Below the pieces are notes generated by a model. The model ran no database searches and was not told the DNA's origin. It saw only the letters and a program-made list of their open reading frames with translations. This document shows positions 19,773-27,219 of a stretch of DNA of 64,000 bases, piece after piece; the stretch's first letter is position 1; every line of letters begins with the position of its first letter. Made by a program: the position numbers and the translations under genes. The stretch covers positions 3,720,001-3,784,000 of the forward strand of contig OZ241351.1 of assembly GCA_965200355.1 (NCBI GenBank), read 5' to 3'. Source of the DNA: Bin18 sp965200355. GTDB lineage: Bacteria > Desulfobacterota > Binatia > Bin18.

Positions 19773-21128
19773 TCAGGGCACAAGACGCTGATAGTGTTGT
19801 TCGAGCAAGGCGGCGTCTGCGCGAATTGATCTGACCGCGGGGAATGCCCGCGAGAGTCGGGCGACCAAATCTGGTTCGGTCAGAAAGCGGTTCATCTTGT
19901 GACGCAGATCATCGACATTGCGGGCCTGAAAGAGGAGGCCGTTCACTTCGTCTGTGACCCACTCGCGCATCCCGCCAAAATCGGCGGTAATCACCGGCGT
20001 GTGGGCCAGAAAGGCTTCCCGAATCACGAGCGGAGCATTTTCATACCAGATTGAAGGCACGATGACGACATCCACTTCAGCCAGAATGCGGCTGAGTTCA
20101 TGCTGTTCGTAGCGGCCCATGCAGCGAATATGGGGAGAGTTGGCCAACTGGGCGCGGAAGCGTTTTTCGTCTGGATAGGGCGCATAGGCCGCTTCCCCGC
20201 CATAGATGCGGAGTTCTGCGTCTGGCAGGTGTTGAAAGGCGTCTACCAGGAGATGAACGCCTTTCACCGGGTCAACCACACCAATATACCCAAAGGTGAG
20301 GGGCCGCGGGCCCTTGTTTTTCCGAGGAACACGGGTTTTCGGAGCGGGCTGAATGGCGTCGGTTTGCAAGCCACACTCGTGAAACAGGATTTTCTCGTCC
20401 GGCACGCCAAACGCCACAAATTGGGCGCGCAGAAAACGCGACGGAGCCAAAAACAGCGACACCGATTCACACAGCGCCCGCATATGGGCCATCCGGGCCT
20501 GAATCTGTTGCTGCGCCGTCAGCGAGACGGCCTGAGCGCCGGCACGTTTCCCATACCACCGCCGGACCTGCTCTCTGAGCCAGGGTTGTCGGCTGAGCAG
20601 CGGTTTGAGCCAGTGATGAAGGGTCGAGATTTTCCGGTCAAGCACATGGTGAAAACACTGGGCGCAGCCGGTGTTGGTTTGGCCCGGACAGACCGATAAA
20701 TCAGGTTTCAGAAACCGGCCACGTTGGCAGATGAGCCAGTAGTCATGCAGCGTCATGACCACCGGGATGTTCCGTCGGACCGCCTCCTGCACACAGGTTG
20801 TGGACAGATAAACCAGATGGTGGAAGTGGACGACATCCGGCTTGAAACGATCCAGCACTTCCCCAAAACGAGTCGCAATAGTGTCGTTCTGATAACTGTC
20901 GGCAAAGGTTGCGCTCTGTCGCAACGTGTTATTGATGCGCGTCAGCTCCACATCCGCAACCGTTGTCGTATCCAGTGCGTACTCCGGCTGCTGTGGATGC
21001 GCACGACGAGCGAAAACCGAGACCGCGTGCCCCTGTCGCGCCAATTCGGTTGCCAGAGTCGCGGCGTAGGTTTCCGTCCCGCCCAGGGACTCGGGGGGCA
21101 CGCCGTTGACGACCTGGACAATACGCAT
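19773..21128 (-). CDS. Glycosyltransferase family 4
   Basis: A 451-residue retaining GT-B enzyme. The N-terminal domain has the glycine-rich acceptor loop (VVNGVPPESLGGTETYAATLA) and the conserved DVVHFHHLVYLS. A Cys cluster (CQRGRFLKPDLSVCPGQTNTGCAQCF) is typical of GT4 enzymes of this subgroup and resembles a zinc-binding insert. The C-terminal nucleotide-sugar domain carries TFGYIGVVDPVKGVHLLVDA and the EX7E-like region VVIVPSIWYENAPLVIREAF. The gene shares this N-terminal architecture with the first half of the protein at 29534, including a similar start (MRIVQVVNGVPPE against MRILQVVHGYPPQ), so the two may be ancient paralogues. Confidence 0.9.
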   Translation of the reverse strand: MRIVQVVNGVPPESLGGTETYAATLATELARQGHAVSVFARRAHPQQPEYALDTTTVADVELTRINNTLRQSATFADSYQNDTIATRFGEVLDRFKPDVVHFHHLVYLSTTCVQEAVRRNIPVVMTLHDYWLICQRGRFLKPDLSVCPGQTNTGCAQCFHHVLDRKISTLHHWLKPLLSRQPWLREQVRRWYGKRAGAQAVSLTAQQQIQARMAHMRALCESVSLFLAPSRFLRAQFVAFGVPDEKILFHECGLQTDAIQPAPKTRVPRKNKGPRPLTFGYIGVVDPVKGVHLLVDAFQHLPDAELRIYGGEAAYAPYPDEKRFRAQLANSPHIRCMGRYEQHELSRILAEVDVVIVPSIWYENAPLVIREAFLAHTPVITADFGGMREWVTDEVNGLLFQARNVDDLRHKMNRFLTEPDLVARLSRAFPAVRSIRADAALLEQHYQRLVP

Positions 21129-21609
21129 TTCTTCCCTGTATCGCTCCTCCCGCCTTGAGGAAAGAACCCCTTCGACTCCCGTTCGTCCTTCGACTTTGCC
21201 CCTCCGGGGCTACGCTCAGGACGAACGGGAGTCGAAGGGAGGGCCAGAATCCCGGTTGAGAAAACAGCGGGGGTCAGTTATGGTCAGCGCGCCTCGACCT
21301 GGGCGGCGGTCACTTATCAACTCGACACTTGATATAAAATGAACTGATACCTTATAGAGATGAACTTTTGTTCAGAGAGAAGGGGAAGCATGGTGCCACA
21401 GCGCGAGTCTGCAAGTGAGGCTCATCGGTGCTCGCTGGGGGCATTTTCTCTTTTGCCCACGGCCCGCGATCCTCGTTTGTTTCGCAACGGTGGCACCGAG
21501 AGAAGGGAGGGGGAATGGAGTTTTGATCACTATACCAAGTCGGCCGTTACAATCGGGACCTATGTTCAACAACCACGTCAAGAAAAACCCAGACCTAGGA
21601 GGTAATACA
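21129..21609. other. 481-bp intergenic region between divergent genes
   Basis: No convincing coding sequence is present. The first part holds the 72-bp palindromic element at 21168-21239. From 21391 to 21499 an 8-bp inverted pair GGTGCCAC / GTGGCACC encloses about 90 nt that can fold further, which suggests a structured leader for the plus-strand gene at 21610. A possible promoter (TTGATC, 19 nt, TACAAT) begins near 21525 but its spacing is long, so it is not listed separately. Confidence 0.4.
21168..21239. repeat. 72-bp palindromic element with 21-bp perfect arms
   Basis: The left arm 21168-21188 and right arm 21219-21239 are exact reverse complements. The 30-nt centre contains a smaller hairpin (GCCCCTCCGGGGC) and the sequence CTACGCTCAGGA. 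The arms begin and end with CCCTTCGACTC / GAGTCGAAGGG. Related fragments occur at 19226, 36931, 37823, 37877 and 41405, so this is the most complete copy of a dispersed repeat family. Confidence 0.85.
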
Positions 21610-22377
21610 ATGAAGAGAATTCTCACCACCCTCGCTTCGATCTCCCTCGCGTTCGCCGTGCTGCTGTTACCCACATCGCAACTCCATGCTGATTCCGATG
21701 GGAACAGCCGTGTCTACTCAGGCCTAGAGTGTAAGTACATAGAGTATATTGTACAGAGATACAGGAGAGTCATGGATGAGCGCCTCCATGGAGGGGCAGC
21801 AGATGGGCGATGTCGTCTACCATACCCGGCTTGGAATCGGGAGTAGGATGATGATGAGGGACATAACAATGCCGGAGCTGGACACCATGTTTGTCGCCTG
21901 CCCACTCCCTTCTTTGGATAATGGAGACAAGGTAAACGTTGCCGTCGTAGATGCCACACAACATGGTCGGGTGACGTGTCACGTACAGACCTGCCGGGCA
22001 GGAATAGGACTTGGAGAGGTAGGAGAAGGGGCTTGCATGGATGGCTACGCCCAATCGACCGCACCTCTCCCATTGCCCGACGGCCAAATCCCATACACTC
22101 AGCATGATAACTATATCACCCAGAATGTTGACTGGCTCGAGATCTCGGCGATGAAGCCGGATTCCCAGAGGATGGAAGGCCGAGAAATCCCAGAGGCAGA
22201 GGGGATGAAAGGAATGTACAACTCCCATCTGCTCTGTGTACTCCCCGCAAGGGACACAGACCCGGAGGCCCCTGGCCTGCCGAGGTCCGTGGACCCGAAC
22301 CCGATAGGGTACTATTACAGGCCGATGATGGCGTCGATGAAGGTATCTCGTACATCCAGTCGTACTACGTGGAATAG
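21610..22377 (+). pseudogene. Small secreted protein gene of unknown function, broken by two opposite frameshifts
   Basis: The start is certain: AGGAGG, 7 nt, ATG, then a clear signal peptide (MKRILTTLASISLAFAVLLL, cleaved near LHADS) and SGLECKYI. The frame then stops at 21846. The +1 frame continues sensibly from about 21740, with the exported-protein pattern MFVACPLPSLDNGDKVNVAV and VTCHVQTCRAG. Near 22323 the original frame resumes: restoring one base after CCG gives GYYYRPDDGVDEGISYIQSYYVE and a stop at 22375-22377. The net length of 768 bp is divisible by three, as expected for one insertion plus one deletion. The intact product would be about 255 residues, periplasmic or secreted, with disulfides. 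I do not recognise a characterised family. Confidence 0.6.
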
Positions 22378-22393
22378 TCGTCAACAAGCAATT

Positions 22394-22478
22394 CCGGGAC
22401 GGCTCTTCATTGGCCGTCCTGGATTGATGCCTCTCTCACCCGCCCCCGTTTTGCAATAGCTGCGGGGGCGGTTTTTTT
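22394..22478 (+). terminator. Tandem hairpins, the second with a T-run
   Basis: A first hairpin (arms 22394-22403 and 22413-22422, GGACGGC / GCCGTCC core) has no T-run. The second has perfect 9-bp arms CCGCCCCCG (22440-22448) and CGGGGGCGG (22463-22471) followed by seven Ts. It terminates transcription of the secreted-protein gene that ends at 22377, and its position just after that stop supports the frameshift reconstruction. Confidence 0.8.
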
Positions 22479-22529
22479 CTGACCATACCGCCCCCATCAA
22501 TTCCAACAGTCGGCACGAGTGAACAGGAT

Positions 22530-24059
22530 ATGCAGCCACTCATGCGCTTTCTGTTTAACCTTCGTCATGTCGGTGAGCCGCATGACGACGGGCAGCGGGG
22601 TATTGTCCTAGTCATTGATGAACGGACCGGGGTCGCTCCTGATGAGGTGCGCCGGCTCCTGCTGGTTTGGCAGGAGAGTCTGCGGGTTGAGGCGGTCTTG
22701 GTGCGTCCCACCCCCCTGGAACCGGGGGAACTGCTGAACGAAATGCCTGCTGCGTGCCGCCTGGTTGGCGTCATTACCGACCAAAAAGACTTTCTGGCGT
22801 CGGTTCAACACGAGTGCCAAGCACGGGGAGCCGCCTGTATTGATAGTGTGCCGCCTGGTCGCTCAGATGTCCGTGAAGCGGCCCTCTATCAGGAAGTGTC
22901 CCATCATGACTTTGAAATGGGCGGTGTTGATGAATGGTCTGGACAGCCCACCCGCTGGGCGCACCAGATGCTGCAACACCTCAGCCAAACAAACTGTGAA
23001 CGACTCTTCCCGCGCTTTCTGCTGCCCTATATTCAGCGTTTTCAAGGGCCGGACAAGCGGCAGGTTGAAACGCTGGACATTGGCTGCGGCCCCATTTCCG
23101 TCCTGCGTTGGGGGGTCCTTCAGGGCGTGTTGCGTGTCACCGGCGTGGACCCCTTGCTCGATATGTATCGGATGATCTTGCAACGGCATGGCCTCGATGG
23201 CTTGCCGGCCATCGCCTGCCAGCGAGCGCTTAATATCTATGCAGAAGCATTGGCGTCAGTCCTCCCTCCAGAGAGCTTTGATATTGTTTTTACGCGCAAT
23301 GCGATTGACCATGTTGAAGACCCGATAGCGGTTATCAGCCAGGCCGAGGCGTGCTTGCGGCCTGGTGGAATCCTGGTCCTTGATTTCCATACCAGAGAGG
23401 GCAGTCGGCAGGGCTGGGAACAACTCCATCAGTTTGATTTGTATTTGGATGAGACCAACCAGCTCGTGTGCCAGACTCAACAGGGCGCGTGTCGCCCGCT
23501 TGTCGCCGCTGGGCTTGGGTTGTTCGTGCGCCAGATTGTGGCCAAGACTGAAGACGTTACGGTTGTGATTCTCGAAAAAGGCGAGCCGAGTGAGGCCCTG
23601 GCCCCCCTGCCCCAAGCCTTGATGACGGAGTTCACACCCGGCGCGCACTGGGAAGAAGCGCCGCCCACGCCCTGGCAACGGATCGCAGAGGAACGTGACC
23701 TCGTAATACAGGAACAACAGACCTGGATTGAAGACCTGGAGCATGGGAAAGCGTGGCTGGAAGACCAAGTGCCGAAACAACAAGCCCGGATTGGCGAATT
23801 GGAGCATGGGAAAGCGTGGCTGGAAGACCAAGTGCGGAAGCAACGGGCCTGGATTGACACATTGGAAGCCCAAGTCCGGGAACAACAGGCTTGGATTGAC
23901 GAATTGGAGCGGGGGAAAGCGTGGCTGGACGCGCAACGGACGATCTGGCAGACGCGGGCCGAGCATTGGCAAACCAGTTTTTGGGGACGGCTGGGGCTGC
24001 GTCTGAGAATGATCCACCCTGTTCAGGAAACCCCGCCAAAAGAGGAGCGTGATGATTGA
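22530..24059 (+). CDS. SAM-dependent methyltransferase with C-terminal coiled-coil tail
   Basis: A 509-residue protein in three parts. Residues 1-150 form an unassigned N-terminal domain. Residues 160-370 are a class I methyltransferase with motif I VETLDIGCGPISVLRWG and a methyltransferase-11-like FTRNAIDHVEDPIAV and CLRPGGILVLDFHTREG. Residues 380-490 are a predicted coiled coil with three GKAWLE/D..Q motifs spaced 21 and 35 residues apart, all multiples of seven. The last 31 residues match the C-terminus of the glycosyltransferase at 29534 at 18 positions. In the WbdD system a methyltransferase with a coiled coil caps and sizes O-polysaccharide; a similar role here is inference. No kinase domain is visible, unlike WbdD. 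Confidence 0.85.
   Translation: MQPLMRFLFNLRHVGEPHDDGQRGIVLVIDERTGVAPDEVRRLLLVWQESLRVEAVLVRPTPLEPGELLNEMPAACRLVGVITDQKDFLASVQHECQARGAACIDSVPPGRSDVREAALYQEVSHHDFEMGGVDEWSGQPTRWAHQMLQHLSQTNCERLFPRFLLPYIQRFQGPDKRQVETLDIGCGPISVLRWGVLQGVLRVTGVDPLLDMYRMILQRHGLDGLPAIACQRALNIYAEALASVLPPESFDIVFTRNAIDHVEDPIAVISQAEACLRPGGILVLDFHTREGSRQGWEQLHQFDLYLDETNQLVCQTQQGACRPLVAAGLGLFVRQIVAKTEDVTVVILEKGEPSEALAPLPQALMTEFTPGAHWEEAPPTPWQRIAEERDLVIQEQQTWIEDLEHGKAWLEDQVPKQQARIGELEHGKAWLEDQVRKQRAWIDTLEAQVREQQAWIDELERGKAWLDAQRTIWQTRAEHWQTSFWGRLGLRLRMIHPVQETPPKEERDD
23738..23835 (+). repeat. 63-bp tandem repeat in the coiled-coil coding region
   Basis: A 35-nt segment beginning GGAGCATGGGAAAGCGTGG occurs identically at 23738-23772 and 23801-23835. 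The 63-bp period equals 21 residues, three heptads, so expansion or contraction keeps the coiled-coil register. Confidence 0.85.
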
Positions 24060-24093
24060 TCCCCTTTTGATGATGAAAGCTGGAGTGTGACTC

Positions 24094-25797
24094 ATGCGTC
24101 TGTGGCGTCTCTTTGTCTTCATCACGATGGGGATTTTTTTCGCCTGTTCTCAGGACGATAGACTCACGATGGAGACGGACGCCGTTCCTCAACTCACGCG
24201 TATTTTTCCAGAGGGAGATGGCTCGACACAACGATTTACGGGCTGTATCCAGGCTTCGCCCTTGATGATTTCGTCACAGACAGAACCGTTGGTGTTCGTT
24301 GCGCTGTCCGACGGGCTGCTGGCTGGCGTGCATCCCAAGACTGGACGGCGCGTCTGGGAGATACGTCTCCCTGCGCCTGAGGGCTACCGGCCCTGGCTGC
24401 TGGGAACTCCGGTGCAGTTTCAAGACAAACTGGTCGTGGCCTATCAAATCCGTGCGCTCCGTTCGCATGAACGCATCAGCCATAGGGTGGCAGTCGTTGA
24501 CCTGGAGCAGCGGCGGCTCGACCCGGCCTTTCCCATAGTGGAATTACAGGCCCACAAGACCAACAGCGAGGGGACGGGCATGGTCCGCTTCAACCCCGCC
24601 ACTGCTCTCTCACGTTCCGCCCTGGCGCATGCTCCGGGAGGGGCGGACCACCTTGGCTATGCCTATGTGTCGTTTGGGAATTATCTGGATATTCAGCCCT
24701 GGCATGGGTGGGTCTTTGAGCTTGATTTAAGCGCTTGGCGGGGCGGAGGAGCGGAGGCGGCTATTTCGGGGGTGTTACTCACCACCCCCGAGGACACTTG
24801 TCAAAAGGCAGGCGCGCCAGGCTCCCGGTCTGCGATTTGTGGGGGCGGGGTATGGACTCCGGCCGGGCCACAGGTGTTCCCTGTGGGCAACGGCTTTGAG
24901 TTGATTATTCCGACCGGAAACGGTCAGCTTGATCTGCCCCGTCAGGACTATGCCAATACGCTGATGCGAGTCGGCCCCGGCCTCGCGTTTGAATCTGGCT
25001 GTGACGCGCAGCTCTGCGCCGGCTTCAACCCCAGCGCCCCGGCTGTGGCGTGTCTGGAATCCTGTAAAAATCTGTTCATTCCCCGCCTTCCCGCAGGAGA
25101 GGAACTCCGTCCGGCTTCGGGCGTGTGTGATGATAAAACATTCTGGGAGTGTATGACTTGGTTGGACTACGACCTTGGGGCAAACGCGCCGGTCAAGGTC
25201 GATATTCCCAATGGGCCGACCGTCTATGTGCAACCCGGCAAGGAGGGCAGCGTCTATCTCGTTGATGCTGAGCATATGGGGACCCTCTACGACCGAGAAC
25301 AGGTGATTGCGGTCTGTGGAACGCCTGAAGACCCGTGCAAAACCGACTGGGCCGGGATGATTGTGACTCAACCGGCGCTGACGCAAGTCGATGAGGTGCC
25401 GGTGGTCATCATTCCAACCTTCATGCCTGATGCGACTCACCCGGCTGGTTTGGTGGCATTGAAAATCGTGCTCGTCAACGGGACGCCGCGCTTTGAACCG
25501 TTCTGGCAGGCACCGGATTTTTCTACCCAAGAGGCACGGGCGCGTTTTCGTTATCATCCGACCCGCGTCGTTATTGCGCCATTTGGAGAAGCCGGCGAAG
25601 AGTACGCCTGGGTTGGTGATACGAACTTTGCTCTGGGTATTCGGGTTCGGGATGGGCATATTGTCGTGCGGCAGGGGATGCTGGGCTGGAGGGCGCGCAA
25701 CTCGCTGCCGCTTATTCATGACGACGTGCTGTACATACCGACCTGTAAGCACGACGATGGCCCCTCACTCCTTGAAGCCTACGCAATCGGCCAGTGA
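24094..25797 (+). CDS. Putative lipoprotein with PQQ-like beta-propeller features, function unknown
   Basis: A 567-residue exported protein. It starts with a short signal peptide and a probable lipobox ending at Cys (FITMGIFFAC), preceded by GGAG 8 nt before the ATG. The body resembles PQQ-type quinoprotein propellers: repeated blades such as PLVFVALSDGLLAGVHPKTGRRVWEIRL, GKEGSVYLVDAEHMGTLY and LVALKIV, with the typical strand-turn-strand Gly/Trp spacing. At least ten Cys residues, some in close pairs (CDAQLCAG, CLESCKN), suggest disulfides. No catalytic residues are recognised, so this may be a structural or binding protein. It lies between two methyltransferase genes on the plus-strand island in the polysaccharide locus. 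Confidence 0.65.
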   Translation: MRLWRLFVFITMGIFFACSQDDRLTMETDAVPQLTRIFPEGDGSTQRFTGCIQASPLMISSQTEPLVFVALSDGLLAGVHPKTGRRVWEIRLPAPEGYRPWLLGTPVQFQDKLVVAYQIRALRSHERISHRVAVVDLEQRRLDPAFPIVELQAHKTNSEGTGMVRFNPATALSRSALAHAPGGADHLGYAYVSFGNYLDIQPWHGWVFELDLSAWRGGGAEAAISGVLLTTPEDTCQKAGAPGSRSAICGGGVWTPAGPQVFPVGNGFELIIPTGNGQLDLPRQDYANTLMRVGPGLAFESGCDAQLCAGFNPSAPAVACLESCKNLFIPRLPAGEELRPASGVCDDKTFWECMTWLDYDLGANAPVKVDIPNGPTVYVQPGKEGSVYLVDAEHMGTLYDREQVIAVCGTPEDPCKTDWAGMIVTQPALTQVDEVPVVIIPTFMPDATHPAGLVALKIVLVNGTPRFEPFWQAPDFSTQEARARFRYHPTRVVIAPFGEAGEEYAWVGDTNFALGIRVRDGHIVVRQGMLGWRARNSLPLIHDDVLYIPTCKHDDGPSLLEAYAIGQ

Positions 25798-25831
25798 GGG
25801 GCGGGAATGGTGACAGACTGAGGGGAACGCC

Positions 25832-26521
25832 ATGCAGGATGTGCGAGATAGCTATATTCGCCAAGTTGTGGCTGGCAAATCGTTTGCCGATGTTGGAGGA
25901 CTGTGGGGGACGGTCAATGAGAAGGTCTCGGTTGCCCATGCGCACGGTGCCCATACGCTGACCATGATTGATGTTTCGCCGCTAGACAGCGAGCTGTGGG
26001 CGTTATTTGATGAGCGACGGCGCACGCTGCGGTTGCCGGCTGTTGAGTGTGTGAGTGCAGACATCCTGACCCTGGCCACAACCGACCCCCCTCCGCAGTT
26101 CGATGTCGTGCACTGCTCGGGGGTGCTGTATCACATGCCCGAACCCATGCAGTTTTTACGCGCCTTACGCGCGATCACTCGTGAGTCCCTGGTCCTCACC
26201 TCGGCAATCACCGCAACTCGGGTTGAAGGAGCCCAAGGGGTTCTTGAACTGCCGGCCGCGGCCATGCTGTGTGTTCCGGCTCTCCAGGGCCGTGAGCGTG
26301 AGATTGTCCGTGCGTATTGGCAGGGCATTGTCGGAGATGGGGCGTTCGGCATCACGCAGGAGATGACGGAATGGAGCTTTGAGGATTTCGGTCCCTGGTG
26401 GTGGCTGCCCACGGCTGAGGCGTTCAGGGCCATGTGTGAAGTGAGCGGGTTCCGCTATGAAGCCGGGGAGCCAAGTTGGAATGGCAATGCGTACACGTTG
26501 CGGCTATCGGTCCGGCGCTAG
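25832..26521 (+). CDS. Class I SAM-dependent methyltransferase
   Basis: A 229-residue single-domain methyltransferase. Motif I is SFADVGGLWGTVNEKVS, with the acidic residue of motif II in LTMIDVSPLD, then FDVVHCSGVLYHMPEPMQFL (motif IV and its following His). The C-terminal part has WWWLPTAEAFRAMCEVSGF, common in small-molecule and sugar methyltransferases. It has no membrane segment. A GAGGGG site precedes the ATG. The gene is 34 bp after the lipoprotein gene, so the two are likely co-transcribed. O-methylation of a polysaccharide sugar is a reasonable guess from the locus, but is not shown by sequence. Confidence 0.85.
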   Translation: MQDVRDSYIRQVVAGKSFADVGGLWGTVNEKVSVAHAHGAHTLTMIDVSPLDSELWALFDERRRTLRLPAVECVSADILTLATTDPPPQFDVVHCSGVLYHMPEPMQFLRALRAITRESLVLTSAITATRVEGAQGVLELPAAAMLCVPALQGREREIVRAYWQGIVGDGAFGITQEMTEWSFEDFGPWWWLPTAEAFRAMCEVSGFRYEAGEPSWNGNAYTLRLSVRR

Positions 26522-26562
26522 GGCACGACCAGCATTGGACGGTCTCTGCCTCCCGAAGGCCC

Positions 26563-27108
26563 CTACAGTAAGTTGAAGCGCCGCAGCACCGCGGCCACCG
26601 TCGGATTCTGCTGGCCGAGCGCCCGGAAGGCTTCCACTAGCACCTCCCCCCGCGACCGACTCTCCGCCACCTCTTCTGCCAGGCGGGCCATATTGGCTTC
26701 AAACGGCCGCGCAGCGGTCCGCCGGTCCCAGACCACCAGGCTGACGTTGACCACAAAGAGCGCCGCAAACGCGGCCAGAATACCGAGGATCAGCCGGGAA
26801 TGCTCCTCAAAGCGGAGGTTCATATCATTCCGTAACTGCCGGTTCTGTTCCTGCATGTCTGCCCGCAGTTGAGCCATATCGGTCCGCAGTTGGGCCATAT
26901 CCGCCCGTAACCCCGTCAGGCCCTCGTCCAGCCGGGTCTCCAACCGGGTCAGCCGCTCGGCAATCTCCCGGTCCGTCAAGGGCGGGGCAGGGATGACTGC
27001 GGCCACCGGTAGGGGCAAACTGAGGATGCTCCACAACAGGTACCCGACCACTATCCTGCGCATAGCGTTATCCAACAGGTTGAGATGCGGGAAGTCAAGC
27101 CATAACAT
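26563..27108 (-). CDS. Small membrane protein with coiled coil, function unknown
   Basis: A 181-residue protein. A hydrophobic N-terminal segment (VVGYLLWSILSLPLPVAAV) that looks like a signal sequence is followed by a heptad coiled coil (LTRLETRLDEGLTGLRADMAQLRTDMAQLRADMQ), a transmembrane helix (ILGILAAFAALFVVNVSLVVW) and a basic C-terminal helix. GAGG stands 6 nt before the first ATG at 27108. An internal ATG at 27063 would give a cleaner signal peptide but has a weaker site. The heptad DNA repeats (GCCATATCGGTCCGCAGTTG) resemble those of the protein at 36990. It is not recognised and sits outside the glycosyltransferase operon. Confidence 0.6.
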   Translation of the reverse strand: MLWLDFPHLNLLDNAMRRIVVGYLLWSILSLPLPVAAVIPAPPLTDREIAERLTRLETRLDEGLTGLRADMAQLRTDMAQLRADMQEQNRQLRNDMNLRFEEHSRLILGILAAFAALFVVNVSLVVWDRRTAARPFEANMARLAEEVAESRSRGEVLVEAFRALGQQNPTVAAVLRRFNLL

Positions 27109-27143
27109 GCCTGGCCTCAGGCGCCCCCGCTCCCAGCCTTCGG

Positions 27144-27171
27144 CCCCCCTCTCCCCTGGGGGGAGAGGGGG
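27144..27171. repeat. Palindromic CCCCTCTCCCC element
   Basis: A near-perfect palindrome (CCCCCTCTCCCC, short loop, GGGGAGAGGGGG) in the 111-bp gap between the coiled-coil gene and the glycosyltransferase gene. It has no T-run on either strand. A related palindrome at 41370-41392 does have one and acts as a terminator. Confidence 0.6.
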
Positions 27172-27219
27172 AAAGACGACTCCTCTCGGGTGGGGAGAAA
27201 GCCACCGCCGGGCGGCTCA

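Noticed and set aside
22530..24059. Full WbdD assignment for the coiled-coil methyltransferase
   Set aside because: No kinase domain is present and the N-terminal domain is different; only the architecture of methyltransferase plus coiled coil is similar.
21129..26562. Plus-strand island considered as an inserted mobile element
   Set aside because: No transposase, integrase, tRNA target or terminal repeats were found. The methyltransferase shares its tail with a gene of the host locus, so an internal rearrangement is more likely.
27144..27171. Palindrome considered as terminator
   Set aside because: No T-run follows on either strand; kept as a repeat only.
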